This document shows, piece by piece, positions 56,931 through 64,000 of a stretch of 64,000 nt of DNA. Made by a program: the position numbers and the translations under genes. Each line of letters opens with the position of its first letter. Position 1 is the first letter of the stretch. This stretch comes from Lelliottia amnigena (GTDB taxonomy: Bacteria; Pseudomonadota; Gammaproteobacteria; Enterobacterales; Enterobacteriaceae), in contig LR134135.1 of NCBI GenBank assembly GCA_900635465.1, positions 1,054,001 through 1,118,000 on the forward strand, read 5' to 3'. Below the pieces are notes generated by a model, which was given only the letters and a program-made list of their open reading frames with translations, did no database searches and was not told where the DNA came from.

Positions 56931-58391
56931 TTACTGCGTTATTGTTTGAGCCAGTTTTTTTATACCGTCGACGATTTCTGACGGTGAATGCGCGGCAAAA
57001 CCGAACAGAATCGCCTGCTTCGTGGGCTTAGTTTGGCAGTACCGTGAAAGCGGTTGTGCGCCTAAACCGGCTCTACGACAATGATCGATCATGTATGATT
57101 CCTCGATACCTTCGGCTAACCAACACACGATGTGAATACCTGAATCGAAAGGCTCGGCGAGAATGATTTCTGGTAAGTAAGATTGTATGGCTTCGATCAT
57201 CACGCGCTGGCGTTCATGACAGGCTTTTCTTACCCGTCTGACGTGACGCGCGTAATGCCCTTCGGAAATAAATGCAGCAAGTATCATTTGCTCCAGATAA
57301 GGTGTCCGCGTATCGCCATAATATTTGGCGATTTTAAATGACTCCACGAGATTCTCTGGTATGACTAAAAAACCTAATTGAAATCCGGGGAACATCATTT
57401 TAGAAAATGAGCCGGCATAGATTACACGCTGTTGTTTATCCAGTCCCTGAAGGGCTTGTATGGGTTGAGCGGTATATCTAAATTCACTGTTATAATCATC
57501 CTCAAAAATCCACATCTTATTTTCTGCCGCCCAGTCAAGCAGCGCAATTCGTCTGGATAAACTTAATGTCCCGCCGAGAGGAAATTGATGAGAGGGGGAT
57601 GTAAAAACCATTTTTGCCTGTGGCCAGTGCTTTATCGCATACGAAATATCCATTCCTTTGTTATCACTGATGACAGGACGGACGTTGGCCCCCATCGACG
57701 TAAATGCCCCTAACGCGCCGTCATAACCCGGTTCATCCAGCCACACCTCGTCGCCTCTTTCTAAAAGGACGTGCGCCGTGAGATTCATTGCCTGCTGAGT
57801 GCCATTCACGATGAGTATCTGTTCGTCAGAGCAGTGCAAACCTCGCGTTGCGCGGACGTATTCGCCAATCGCGGCTCGTAAGGGTTTATATCCCAGAGCT
57901 TCATGAAGTTTGCCATCCTGATGACGAAACTGACGCCAGACGCGTCCTAACATGCGTCCCCAAAGCTCATAGGGAAATAAATCGACACACCCGATACCAA
58001 TATTAAACGTCATATTGTTCCCGGAGAGCGGCGCGGTTTTCTCCCATATTTTTGTCAGTGCGTGCCGGTCAGGATGAATAGTGGGCACGCTATTTTCAGG
58101 GCTAATATCCTGATCAGTGGCGGTGGCTTTAATGTGAATCACATCATCAGGAATCGTTGAAGTGACAAAGGTTCCTGAGCCGTGTTTGGTCATGAGATAG
58201 CCTTCATCAATAAGGCGCTCTAAACCGGCGATAACCGAGTTTCTGGAAATTGACATCATCTCAGAGAAGGTTCTGCTGGAGGGGAGCTTACTGCCTGCCT
58301 TGAGTTGACCATTCAGAATCAGCGCTTTAATCGTCAAATAAAACTGCTCTTTGATTTTCCCTTTTTTAAGCAATAAGCCAGGAAAACTCAC
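56931..58391 (-). CDS. MocR/GabR-type regulator (GntR helix-turn-helix plus aminotransferase-like domain)
   Basis: A 486-residue protein with an N-terminal GntR winged helix (LILNGQLKAGSKLPSSRTFSEMMSISRNSVIAGLERL, in pieces) and a fold-type-I aminotransferase domain. The domain has the PLP segments NGTQQAMNLTA, DEPGYDGALGAF, IFEDDYNSEF and the lysine motif IYAGSFSKMMFPGFQLGF. MocR proteins sense PLP or PLP-linked amino compounds. The start is taken at GTG 58391; the long frame reaching 58910 runs antisense to the neighbouring gene and is rejected. The divergent GNAT gene is the likely target; GATACC and GGTATT (58451-58472) form a possible operator between them. Confidence 0.87.
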   Translation of the reverse strand: MSFPGLLLKKGKIKEQFYLTIKALILNGQLKAGSKLPSSRTFSEMMSISRNSVIAGLERLIDEGYLMTKHGSGTFVTSTIPDDVIHIKATATDQDISPENSVPTIHPDRHALTKIWEKTAPLSGNNMTFNIGIGCVDLFPYELWGRMLGRVWRQFRHQDGKLHEALGYKPLRAAIGEYVRATRGLHCSDEQILIVNGTQQAMNLTAHVLLERGDEVWLDEPGYDGALGAFTSMGANVRPVISDNKGMDISYAIKHWPQAKMVFTSPSHQFPLGGTLSLSRRIALLDWAAENKMWIFEDDYNSEFRYTAQPIQALQGLDKQQRVIYAGSFSKMMFPGFQLGFLVIPENLVESFKIAKYYGDTRTPYLEQMILAAFISEGHYARHVRRVRKACHERQRVMIEAIQSYLPEIILAEPFDSGIHIVCWLAEGIEESYMIDHCRRAGLGAQPLSRYCQTKPTKQAILFGFAAHSPSEIVDGIKKLAQTITQ

Positions 58392-58513
58392 AGCGCTTCT
58401 TTTATTCAAAAAGTGGACCCCTAAAAAAAACAAAAAAGTGTATCTGATACGATACCACTCAAAACGGTATTCTTTCACTATCAATATTGATGAGGCTCTA
58501 TAAGGTGATTGAT

Positions 58514-58978
58514 ATGACTGATGAAAATATAAAAATCTCTGTGGTTCCCGTCCAGGATGACGACTATGCAAAGTGGCTACCTTACTGGGTAAAGTATCAG
58601 CAATTTTATGAAGTCCAACTGCCTGAAGAGACGACCATTGAAACATGGAAGCGTTTTTTTGATGCCGATAAAGACATCCATTGTGCGGTGGCGAAAAAAG
58701 GACAAACCGTTCTCGGGTTTGTTCACTATGTTTTTCATGGTTCAACCTGGTCTGTAAATGACTTTTGTTATTTAGAGGATTTATTTGTTGCTGAAAATAG
58801 CCGGGGGAATAATATCGGCAAACAGCTAATAGAGTATGTTCAACAAAAGGCCACTGAGCGTGAGTGTGGGCGATTATATTGGCATACGCAGGAGAAAAAT
58901 GTGACAGCACAGCGGCTGTATAACTGGGTAGCAGAAAAACCGGGCGTCATCGAATATAGATTACCACTTAACAGTTAA
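58514..58978 (+). CDS. GNAT acetyltransferase divergent from the MocR regulator
   Basis: A 154-residue enzyme. Acetyl-CoA-binding region: FCYLEDLFVAENSRGNNIGKQLIEYVQQKA, then RLYWHTQEKNVTAQRLYNWVAEK (in pieces), the R/Q-x-x-G-x-G/A equivalent being SRGNNIG. The start at 58514 has AAGGTG upstream. The gene is AT-rich compared with the window as a whole. The adjoining PLP-sensing regulator suggests that it acetylates an amine or amino acid; inferred from context. Confidence 0.85.
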   Translation: MTDENIKISVVPVQDDDYAKWLPYWVKYQQFYEVQLPEETTIETWKRFFDADKDIHCAVAKKGQTVLGFVHYVFHGSTWSVNDFCYLEDLFVAENSRGNNIGKQLIEYVQQKATERECGRLYWHTQEKNVTAQRLYNWVAEKPGVIEYRLPLNS

Positions 58979-59035
58979 CGCTCGCGAGTAATGAATATGT
59001 CTTTCGGTGAGGGTTATTATCCTACCGAAACAGTA

Positions 59036-59069
59036 AAAGCCCACTCAGATCTTTCTCTGCGGGCTTTTA
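59036..59069. terminator. Bidirectional intrinsic terminator
   Basis: AAAAGCCC and GGGCTTTT form an 8-bp stem around a loop of about 19 bases, with T-rich flanks on both strands. It serves the GNAT gene and the converging ClbS-like gene. Confidence 0.8.
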
Positions 59070-59585
59070 TTTTAAGTTGAACTGATTGTTTTTAGCCCAT
59101 TTTCTTAATCTGGCATTCGCATTGGCATAGGGTGACGACGTATTAAAGGAAATCATTCGCCCCATCGTCCATTTTGTATACCAGGGTTTACCATACAAAA
59201 CGTCATCCGGGCGTTCAGCAATGAGTCTTACTATTTTTTCTTTTACTGATTCGAGTTCAGTGAGTAACGCGTGATAATTTAATTCTTTATAATCCGCATA
59301 AAATTTTTGCGCCAGCAGACCCAGTTGATTCCACTTAAATCCGGTTTCCGGGAAATCAACCAACAACCCTTTTTCGTCAGATGTGATCCATTTCACCACC
59401 AGGTGGTTCCAGCCGAGCAAATAAGAAACCAGATCGCGAACGCTCATCTCCGTGCCTTTCGCATGTCCATCCATGGAAGGATGTAACGTCATATCTTCAG
59501 GAATAGCGTTGAGATAACCCATTAATTTAGTGAAATTTGTATCAATCGCTGAAAGGAGTTCAGCCTTTGTTTGCGGCACAGTCAC
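59067..59585 (-). CDS. ClbS/DfsB-family four-helix-bundle protein
   Basis: A 172-residue cytosolic protein very similar to ClbS, the self-protection enzyme of the colibactin cluster, which opens the cyclopropane warhead. Shared segments: TKAELLSAIDTNFTKL, GHAKGTEMSVRDLVSYLLGW, DFPETGFKWNQLGLLAQKFY, LYGKPWYTKWTMGRMISFNTSSPY (the last in two pieces). No colibactin genes are in the window, so the enzyme may protect against a neighbour's genotoxin or act on another electrophile. It follows a small exported glycine-rich gene by 6 bp. Confidence 0.85.
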   Translation of the reverse strand: MTVPQTKAELLSAIDTNFTKLMGYLNAIPEDMTLHPSMDGHAKGTEMSVRDLVSYLLGWNHLVVKWITSDEKGLLVDFPETGFKWNQLGLLAQKFYADYKELNYHALLTELESVKEKIVRLIAERPDDVLYGKPWYTKWTMGRMISFNTSSPYANANARLRKWAKNNQFNLK

Positions 59586-59591
59586 AAAGCG

Positions 59592-59846
59592 TTACCTCGC
59601 GCGTAATGCGTCCTGCTTACCTGGGTTACATAGCTCGTGGGTTCCTGGAAGATAAAATTTCCCTGCTTTATCAGGAGCAGTTCCTCCGGGGCAGCCTGGA
59701 CGACCGGGAGTGTTATCGGCACTGTCCCCGCTTGAACCATTCCCACCGTCAGCCCCGTTTCCGCCGTCTCCGCCATTTCCCCCATTCGCGGCACTGACTG
59801 AAAAGGCAAACAGCATGAAACTACAGAAAAATAGACGTTTGATCAT
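59592..59846 (-). CDS. Small exported glycine-rich peptide
   Basis: An 84-residue product with a clear Sec signal (MIKRLFFCSFMLFAFSVSA). The mature part starts with a collagen-like glycine tract built of GGNGGDGGNGADGGNG, then GRPGCPGG, then KFYLPGTHELCNPG. There are two cysteines in the mature peptide. The start at 59846 has AGG upstream; the longer frame to 59984 is rejected. The stop is 6 bp before the ClbS-like gene, so the two are probably co-transcribed. Family not recognised. Confidence 0.6.
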   Translation of the reverse strand: MIKRLFFCSFMLFAFSVSAANGGNGGDGGNGADGGNGSSGDSADNTPGRPGCPGGTAPDKAGKFYLPGTHELCNPGKQDALRAR

Positions 59847-60217
59847 AAACCTGACTCCAGTATTGAGCAGTACGATTCCAGAACATCGGGAGAATACTGC
59901 CAAAAACGCTAACCCCCTATGCCATTGAACGCCTTTAAAAGCGCTGTGTAAACGCCGTTTTTTGGTTGTTTTGCGAAGACACAATGATTACAGATTTGAA
60001 TAATGAACATATGCATCTGGAATATTAAAAATATTGTGCCAATCCTATTCACTTTATATTCGAGCCGCTTCGCAATAATTAACATTCGCCAATAATACGA
60101 TACTGTGGATTTATCCATGACGTTATACTTGATACAGCCAGGTGAGTCCTGCGAGTGATGAAGCCGAGCGGGGACATACGCACCCTGACGGTACGATCCA
60201 AAAGGAGAGTCCCTCGC
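59847..60217. other. Intergenic region before sitA
   Basis: AT-rich from 59930 to 60120, then a GC-rich block (60135-60215: CCAGGTGAGTCCTGCGAG...GGGGACATACGCACCC...) with short self-complementary pieces. The block does not code and I could not assign it to a known repeat or RNA. Confidence 0.4.
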
Positions 60218-60250
60218 TTGACATAACTTTAATGATAATTATTTTCATTT
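60218..60250 (+). promoter_or_regulatory. sitABCD promoter with Fur box
   Basis: TTGACA (60218-60223) and TATTTT (60240-60245) with 16-bp spacing form the core promoter. AATGATAATTATTTTCATTT (60231-60250) is a Fur-type site overlapping the -10, consistent with iron repression of sit genes in other enterobacteria. Confidence 0.7.
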
Positions 60251-60286
60251 AAATATAGCCTGTGCTATATAAGATAGCACAGGCTA
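60251..60286 (+). promoter_or_regulatory. MntR box inside a perfect leader hairpin
   Basis: ATAGC-CTGT-GCTAT flanked by AAAT and ATAA (60251-60272) has the form of the MntR box that gives manganese repression of sit and mntH. The same bases form the left arm of a perfect 13-bp inverted repeat (60256-60268 with 60274-60286, loop ATAAG) followed by ATTTTG, so the leader RNA can fold into a terminator-like hairpin 39 bp before sitA. Confidence 0.7.
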
Positions 60287-60325
60287 ATTTTGCTTCGAAT
60301 TTAACCACTTCAGGAGGCTCTCGCG

Positions 60326-61237
60326 ATGCGACCATGGCAAGGATTTAGAAAGGTGCTGTTCGGCATACTGTTCACGGCGGTGAGCACCTCGGGGGCATTG
60401 GCGGCTGAAAAATTCAGGGTGATCACCACGTTTACCGTCATTGCTGATATGGCGAAAAACGTCGCGGGAGACGCCGCGGAAGTCACCTCGATTACCAAAC
60501 CTGGCGCAGAAATCCACGAATACCAACCCACGCCCGGCGACATCAAACGCGCGCAGAATGCACAGCTGATTTTGTCGAATGGCATGAACCTGGAGCTGTG
60601 GTTCCAGCGTTTCTTCCAGCATCTGAAAGGCGTGCCAGAAGTGGAAGTCACGAAAGGGATCACGCCAATGGGGATAAGCGAAGGGCCGTATAACGGCAAA
60701 CCTAACCCGCACGCGTGGATGTCCCCGGATAATGCGCTGATTTACGTCGATAACATTCGCGATGCGCTGATGAAGTACGATCCGACAAATGCCCAGACCT
60801 ATCAGCGTAACGCCGAAATTTATAAGCAAAAAATCACCCAGACGCTTGAGCCGCTGCGCAAGCAGGTGGCTGACATCCCAGAAGACAAGCGCTGGATGGT
60901 TACCAGCGAAGGGGCGTTTTCCTATCTCGCCCGGGATCTAGGCCTGAAAGAACTCTATCTTTGGCCGATCAACGCCGATCAGCAGGGGACGCCGCAGCAG
61001 GTGCGCAAAGTGATCGATCAGGTGAAGAAAAATCATATCCCGGCGGTGTTTAGCGAAAGTACCGTTTCGGATAAACCGGCTCGTCAGGTGGCGCGTGAAA
61101 CCGACACCCACTACGGTGGCGTACTGTACGTGGATTCTCTGAGCGCCGAAAATGGCCCGGTGCCCACCTATCTCGATCTGCTCAATGTCACGACCCGCAC
61201 GCTGGTACAGGGTATTCATGACGGCATAAAGGAGTAA
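60326..61237 (+). CDS. sitA: SitA, periplasmic Mn/Fe-binding protein
   Basis: A 303-residue cluster A-1 metal-binding protein with signal sequence (cleaved near GALA-AE). The metal ligands are His in GAEIHEYQPTPGD and NPHAWMSPDN, Glu in TSEGAFSYLARDLGL, and Asp in LYVDSLSAENGP. It delivers Mn2+ (and Fe2+) to SitBCD; sit supports growth under metal starvation and oxidative stress. GGAGG lies upstream of the start. It is the first gene of a tight operon, 3 bp before sitB. Confidence 0.95.
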   Translation: MRPWQGFRKVLFGILFTAVSTSGALAAEKFRVITTFTVIADMAKNVAGDAAEVTSITKPGAEIHEYQPTPGDIKRAQNAQLILSNGMNLELWFQRFFQHLKGVPEVEVTKGITPMGISEGPYNGKPNPHAWMSPDNALIYVDNIRDALMKYDPTNAQTYQRNAEIYKQKITQTLEPLRKQVADIPEDKRWMVTSEGAFSYLARDLGLKELYLWPINADQQGTPQQVRKVIDQVKKNHIPAVFSESTVSDKPARQVARETDTHYGGVLYVDSLSAENGPVPTYLDLLNVTTRTLVQGIHDGIKE

Positions 61238-61240
61238 AAG

Positions 61241-62065
61241 ATGCAGGCTCAGGGGATTGTTGTATCCGATGTGACGGTGACCTATCGCAATGGTCACACT
61301 GCCTTACGAAACGCGACGTTCAGCGTACCGGGCGGCTCCATTGCGGCACTTGTTGGCGTGAATGGTTCCGGTAAATCCACGCTGTTTAAAGCGGTGATGG
61401 GATTTGTGCGGGCGGCGAGCGGCAATATCGCGATTCTTGGGATGCCCACCCAGCAGGCGCTGCGGCAGAATCTGGTCGCCTACGTCCCTCAGTCGGAAGA
61501 GGTGGACTGGTCTTTTCCGGTGCTGGTCGAAGATGTGGTGATGATGGGGCGTTACGGCCACATGGGATTCATGCGCATCCCGAAAGAGAAGGATCGCCAG
61601 ATGGTCACCGAGGCGCTGGCTCGCGTCGATATGCTGGAATTACGCCATCGACAAATCGGCGAGCTGTCCGGCGGGCAGAAAAAACGTATTTTCCTGGCGC
61701 GCGCCATCGCGCAGCAGGGCGAAGTTATCCTGCTGGATGAGCCGTTTACCGGCGTGGATGTCAAAACCGAAGCCAGAATTATCAGCCTGCTACGAGAGCT
61801 GCGTGACGAAGGCAAAACGATGCTGGTATCAACCCACAATTTGGGTTCAGTGACCGATTTTTGTGATTACACCGTGATGGTGAAAGGGACCGTGCTGGCG
61901 AGTGGCCCGACGGAAACCACCTTTACGGCGGAGAATCTCGAGCGCGCCTTCAGCGGCGTGTTGCGCCACGTGGTGCTCAGCGGTTCGGAAGACCGCATTA
62001 TTACCGATGACGAACGGCCCTTCGTGTCGCATCGTCTGCCTGCGGATAAGCGGGAACCATTATGA
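61241..62065 (+). CDS. sitB: SitB, ATPase of the Mn/Fe ABC transporter
   Basis: A 274-residue cytosolic ATPase: Walker [11 protein letters not shown]-loop [13 protein letters not shown], signature [15 protein letters not shown], Walker [13 protein letters not shown], and switch His in STHNLGSV. The C-terminal tail ([22 protein letters not shown]) is typical of SitB/YfeB. Its stop overlaps sitC by 4 bp. Confidence 0.95.
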   Translation: MQAQGIVVSDVTVTYRNGHTALRNATFSVPGGSIAALVGVNGSGKSTLFKAVMGFVRAASGNIAILGMPTQQALRQNLVAYVPQSEEVDWSFPVLVEDVVMMGRYGHMGFMRIPKEKDRQMVTEALARVDMLELRHRQIGELSGGQKKRIFLARAIAQQGEVILLDEPFTGVDVKTEARIISLLRELRDEGKTMLVSTHNLGSVTDFCDYTVMVKGTVLASGPTETTFTAENLERAFSGVLRHVVLSGSEDRIITDDERPFVSHRLPADKREPL

Positions 62066-62920
62066 ACACGCTCCTGGAACCTTTTGGCTATGAGTACATG
62101 CTCAATGCAATGTGGGTGTCGGCGATGGTGGGCGGACTGTGCGCGTTTCTCTCTTGCTATCTGATGCTCAAGGGCTGGTCACTGATCGGTGATGCGCTCT
62201 CGCACTCGATTGTGCCGGGTGTGGCAGGGGCGTATATGCTCGGGCTGCCGTTCTCGCTAGGGGCATTTTTATCGGGCGGACTGGCGGCGGCCAGCATGCT
62301 GTTTCTAAACCAGCGAAGCCGCCTGAAAGAAGACGCCATCATTGGGGCTGATTTTCTCCTCCTTCTTCGGTCTGGGGCTCTTTATGGTGTCGCTCAATCC
62401 GACGTCCGTGAATATTCAAACCATCGTGTTGGGGAATATTCTGGCCATCGCCCCGGAAGATATCGTGCAGCTCACGATCATTGGCGTGGTCTCGATTGTG
62501 ATTCTGCTGTTCAAATGGAAGGATTTGATGGTGACCTTTTTCGATGAGAATCACGCTCGCGCCATCGGCTTACGTCCTGAGCGCCTGAAAGTCCTGTTCT
62601 TCACGCTGCTGGCGGTGTCCACCGTGGCGGCGCTGCAAACCGTCGGCGCCTTTCTGGTGATCTGTCTGGTGGTGACGCCCGGCGCCACCGCGTGGCTGCT
62701 TACCGACCGTTTTCCGCGTCTGCTAATGATTGCGGTGGTGATTGGCAGTCTCACCAGTTTCCTCGGCGCGTGGGCCAGCTATTATCTCGACGGCGCAACG
62801 GGCGGCATTATTGTGGTTGCGCAGACGCTGCTGTTCCTGCTGGCGTTTGTCTTTGCGCCTAAGCACGGTCTGCTGGCAAACCGTCGTCGGGCGCGCCAGG
62901 TGCGGGAGGTGAAGGAATGA
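62062..62920 (+). CDS. sitC: SitC, permease of the Mn/Fe ABC transporter (frame broken once)
   Basis: Inner-membrane permease of the ABC-3 family. The N-terminal part ([46 protein letters not shown]) and C-terminal part ([47 protein letters not shown]) lie in two frames. One G too many in the G run 62344-62347 separates them; correction reads [14 protein letters not shown] and gives 285 residues, the normal SitC length. Seven to eight helices. Paired with SitD in the membrane. Confidence 0.92.
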
Positions 62921-63756
62921 TCGCGCTACTTCTTGAACCCTTCCAGTTCGCTTTTATGAACAATGCGATGCTGATTTCACTGATGGTCGCCGTGCCGTGC
63001 GCGCTACTGTCGGTCTTTTTGGTCCTGAAGGGCTGGGCGCTGATGGGCGATGCCATGAGCCATGCGGTGTTCCCGGGCGTGGTGCTGGCCTGGATGCTCG
63101 GTCTGCCGCTGGCGTTAGGCGCGTTTGTGGCGGGATTATTTTGCGCCGTCGCCACGGGATACCTGAAAGATAACAGCCGTATTAAGCAAGATACCGTCAT
63201 GGGGATCGTGTTTTCCGGCATGTTCGCCGCAGGGTTGATTCTCTATATCGCCGTTAAACCGGAAGTGCATCTCGACCATATTCTGTTTGGCGATATGCTC
63301 GGGATCAACGCGATGGATATCACACAGAGCGGTATCGTGGCGGCGCTGATTACGCTGGTCATCGGCCTTAAATGGCGTGATTTTTTGCTCTTTTGCTTTG
63401 ACTTTCAGCAGGCACAGGTGAGCGGTTTACGCACCCGATGGCTGCACTATGGCCTGCTGTGCATGGTCTCGCTCACCATCGTGGCGACGTTAAAAGCGGT
63501 GGGGATTATTCTGTCGATATCGCTACTGATTGCCCCTGGGGCGATAGCGGTGCTGGTCACGACGCGCTTCCACGTCGCGCTGCTGGTGGCGGTACTGATA
63601 TCCATGCTGGTGTCCGTCAGCGGTGTATATCTGTCGTTTTATCTCGACAGCGCGCCTGCGCCGACCATCGTGGTGCTGTTTGCACTGGTGTTTATCATCA
63701 CTTTTGTCGTGACCAGCGTGAAGGCTAAGCGGCGGGAAAATGTGACAGCAGGGTGA
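62917..63756 (+). CDS. sitD: SitD, permease of the Mn/Fe ABC transporter
   Basis: A 279-residue ABC-3 permease paralogous to SitC (LLEPFQFAFMNNAMLISLMV; LKGWALMGDAMSHAVFPGVVLAWMLG; ATLKAVGIILSISLLIAPGAIAVL). It starts within an ATGA overlap with sitC. About eight helices. Its 3' end overlaps the converging entD by 32 bp. Confidence 0.94.
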   Translation: MIALLLEPFQFAFMNNAMLISLMVAVPCALLSVFLVLKGWALMGDAMSHAVFPGVVLAWMLGLPLALGAFVAGLFCAVATGYLKDNSRIKQDTVMGIVFSGMFAAGLILYIAVKPEVHLDHILFGDMLGINAMDITQSGIVAALITLVIGLKWRDFLLFCFDFQQAQVSGLRTRWLHYGLLCMVSLTIVATLKAVGIILSISLLIAPGAIAVLVTTRFHVALLVAVLISMLVSVSGVYLSFYLDSAPAPTIVVLFALVFIITFVVTSVKAKRRENVTAG

Positions 63757-64000
63757 TCACCCGCTCGCCATCGCGCAGCCAGTGAAGTGTAAACGGCGTG
63801 CCTTCTTTGAAGCCCGCGAGCGGACGGGTCAGCGCCAGCGTCAGGTTGTCGGCTGTGAGCGCCGTGATGCGGGCGCTGTCAAAACCCATCAGGGCATTAA
63901 CCCTGGGAAACAGCGCTTTAAACACGCTCTCTTTGGCGCTGAATGTCAGCGTGAGTGCCAGCGCAAACGGCAGGGAGTTGCGACGTAAAAGCGTCTCTTC
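63725..64000 (-). CDS. entD: EntD, 4'-phosphopantetheinyl transferase, partial (C-terminal part)
   Basis: The frame enters from the right edge and ends at 63725. The phosphopantetheinyl transferase motif FSAKESVFKALFP is present, where the Lys and Glu are the conserved catalytic/metal residues. It is followed by VNALMGFDSARI and the C-terminal strand ERVITLLSHFP, as in EntD. EntD activates the carrier domains of EntB and EntF for enterobactin synthesis. In E. coli it follows ybdK at the edge of the ent-fep cluster, so that cluster should continue to the right of the window. Confidence 0.88.
   Translation of the reverse strand, partial: EETLLRRNSLPFALALTLTFSAKESVFKALFPRVNALMGFDSARITALTADNLTLALTRPLAGFKEGTPFTLHWLRDGERVITLLSHFPAA

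Noticed and set aside
58392..58910. N-terminal extension of the MocR protein
   Set aside because: Runs antisense through the GNAT gene and the promoter region; the family starts near the GntR helix-turn-helix.

Overview
The window is a chromosomal segment of a member of the Enterobacteriaceae, most likely Enterobacter, Lelliottia or a close relative. The backbone is the Escherichia coli order pheP, ybdG, nfsB, ybdF, ybdJ, ybdK, entD. Between ybdF and ybdJ it carries ramR-romA-ramA, as in Enterobacter, Klebsiella and Salmonella. NfsB is very close to the nitroreductase of Enterobacter cloacae. In E. coli the pheP-entD interval is only a few kb. Here it spans about 55 kb, because many accessory genes lie between the backbone genes and above all between ybdK and entD.

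Layout. Bases 1-4.8 kb hold signalling genes: a truncated EAL protein, a chemoreceptor, a soluble winged-helix regulator, and a ToxR/ToxS-like membrane regulator pair. Bases 4.8-8.4 kb hold a Fur-box-controlled YncE-like lipoprotein and a TonB-dependent siderophore receptor. pheP follows, then a LacI-controlled sugar operon with twin operators (10.2-14.7 kb), ybdG, a 14-TM drug exporter with its divergent regulator, nfsB, ybdF, ramR/romA/ramA and ybdJ. Bases 24.8-32.4 kb hold a short membrane-peptide ORF, a P-type ATPase, a 61-62 bp tandem array and an RND pump with its adaptor. Bases 32.4-44.9 kb hold ybdK, two LysR/exporter units, a CSS-EAL phosphodiesterase, a MipA-like porin, paired half-size DMT proteins, yaiL, a pseudouridine synthase and a cold-shock-domain protein. 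Bases 45.2-48.4 kb hold a second Fur-regulated YncE-like plus TonB receptor pair. Bases 48.5-55.3 kb hold a peptide/nickel-type ABC importer whose binding-protein gene is separated from its permeases by an IS481-family element. Bases 55.4-60 kb hold acetyltransferases, a Sel1 protein, a MocR regulator, and a glycine-rich exported peptide next to a ClbS-like enzyme. The window closes with sitABCD (Mn/Fe import, Fur plus MntR signals) and the 3' end of entD.

Themes. Three loci concern iron or manganese (two YncE-like/TonB receptor pairs and sit), beside entD at the edge of the enterobactin cluster. Several exporters sit near the ramRA multidrug switch. Many units pair a regulator with a divergent transporter.

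Quality caveat. At least twenty single-base insertions or deletions, nearly all in homopolymer runs, break otherwise well conserved genes (six in ybdK alone). Correcting them restores normal family lengths every time, so I read them as sequencing or assembly errors. I therefore give merged coordinates and note where the frame breaks. No tRNA, rRNA or CRISPR array was found.
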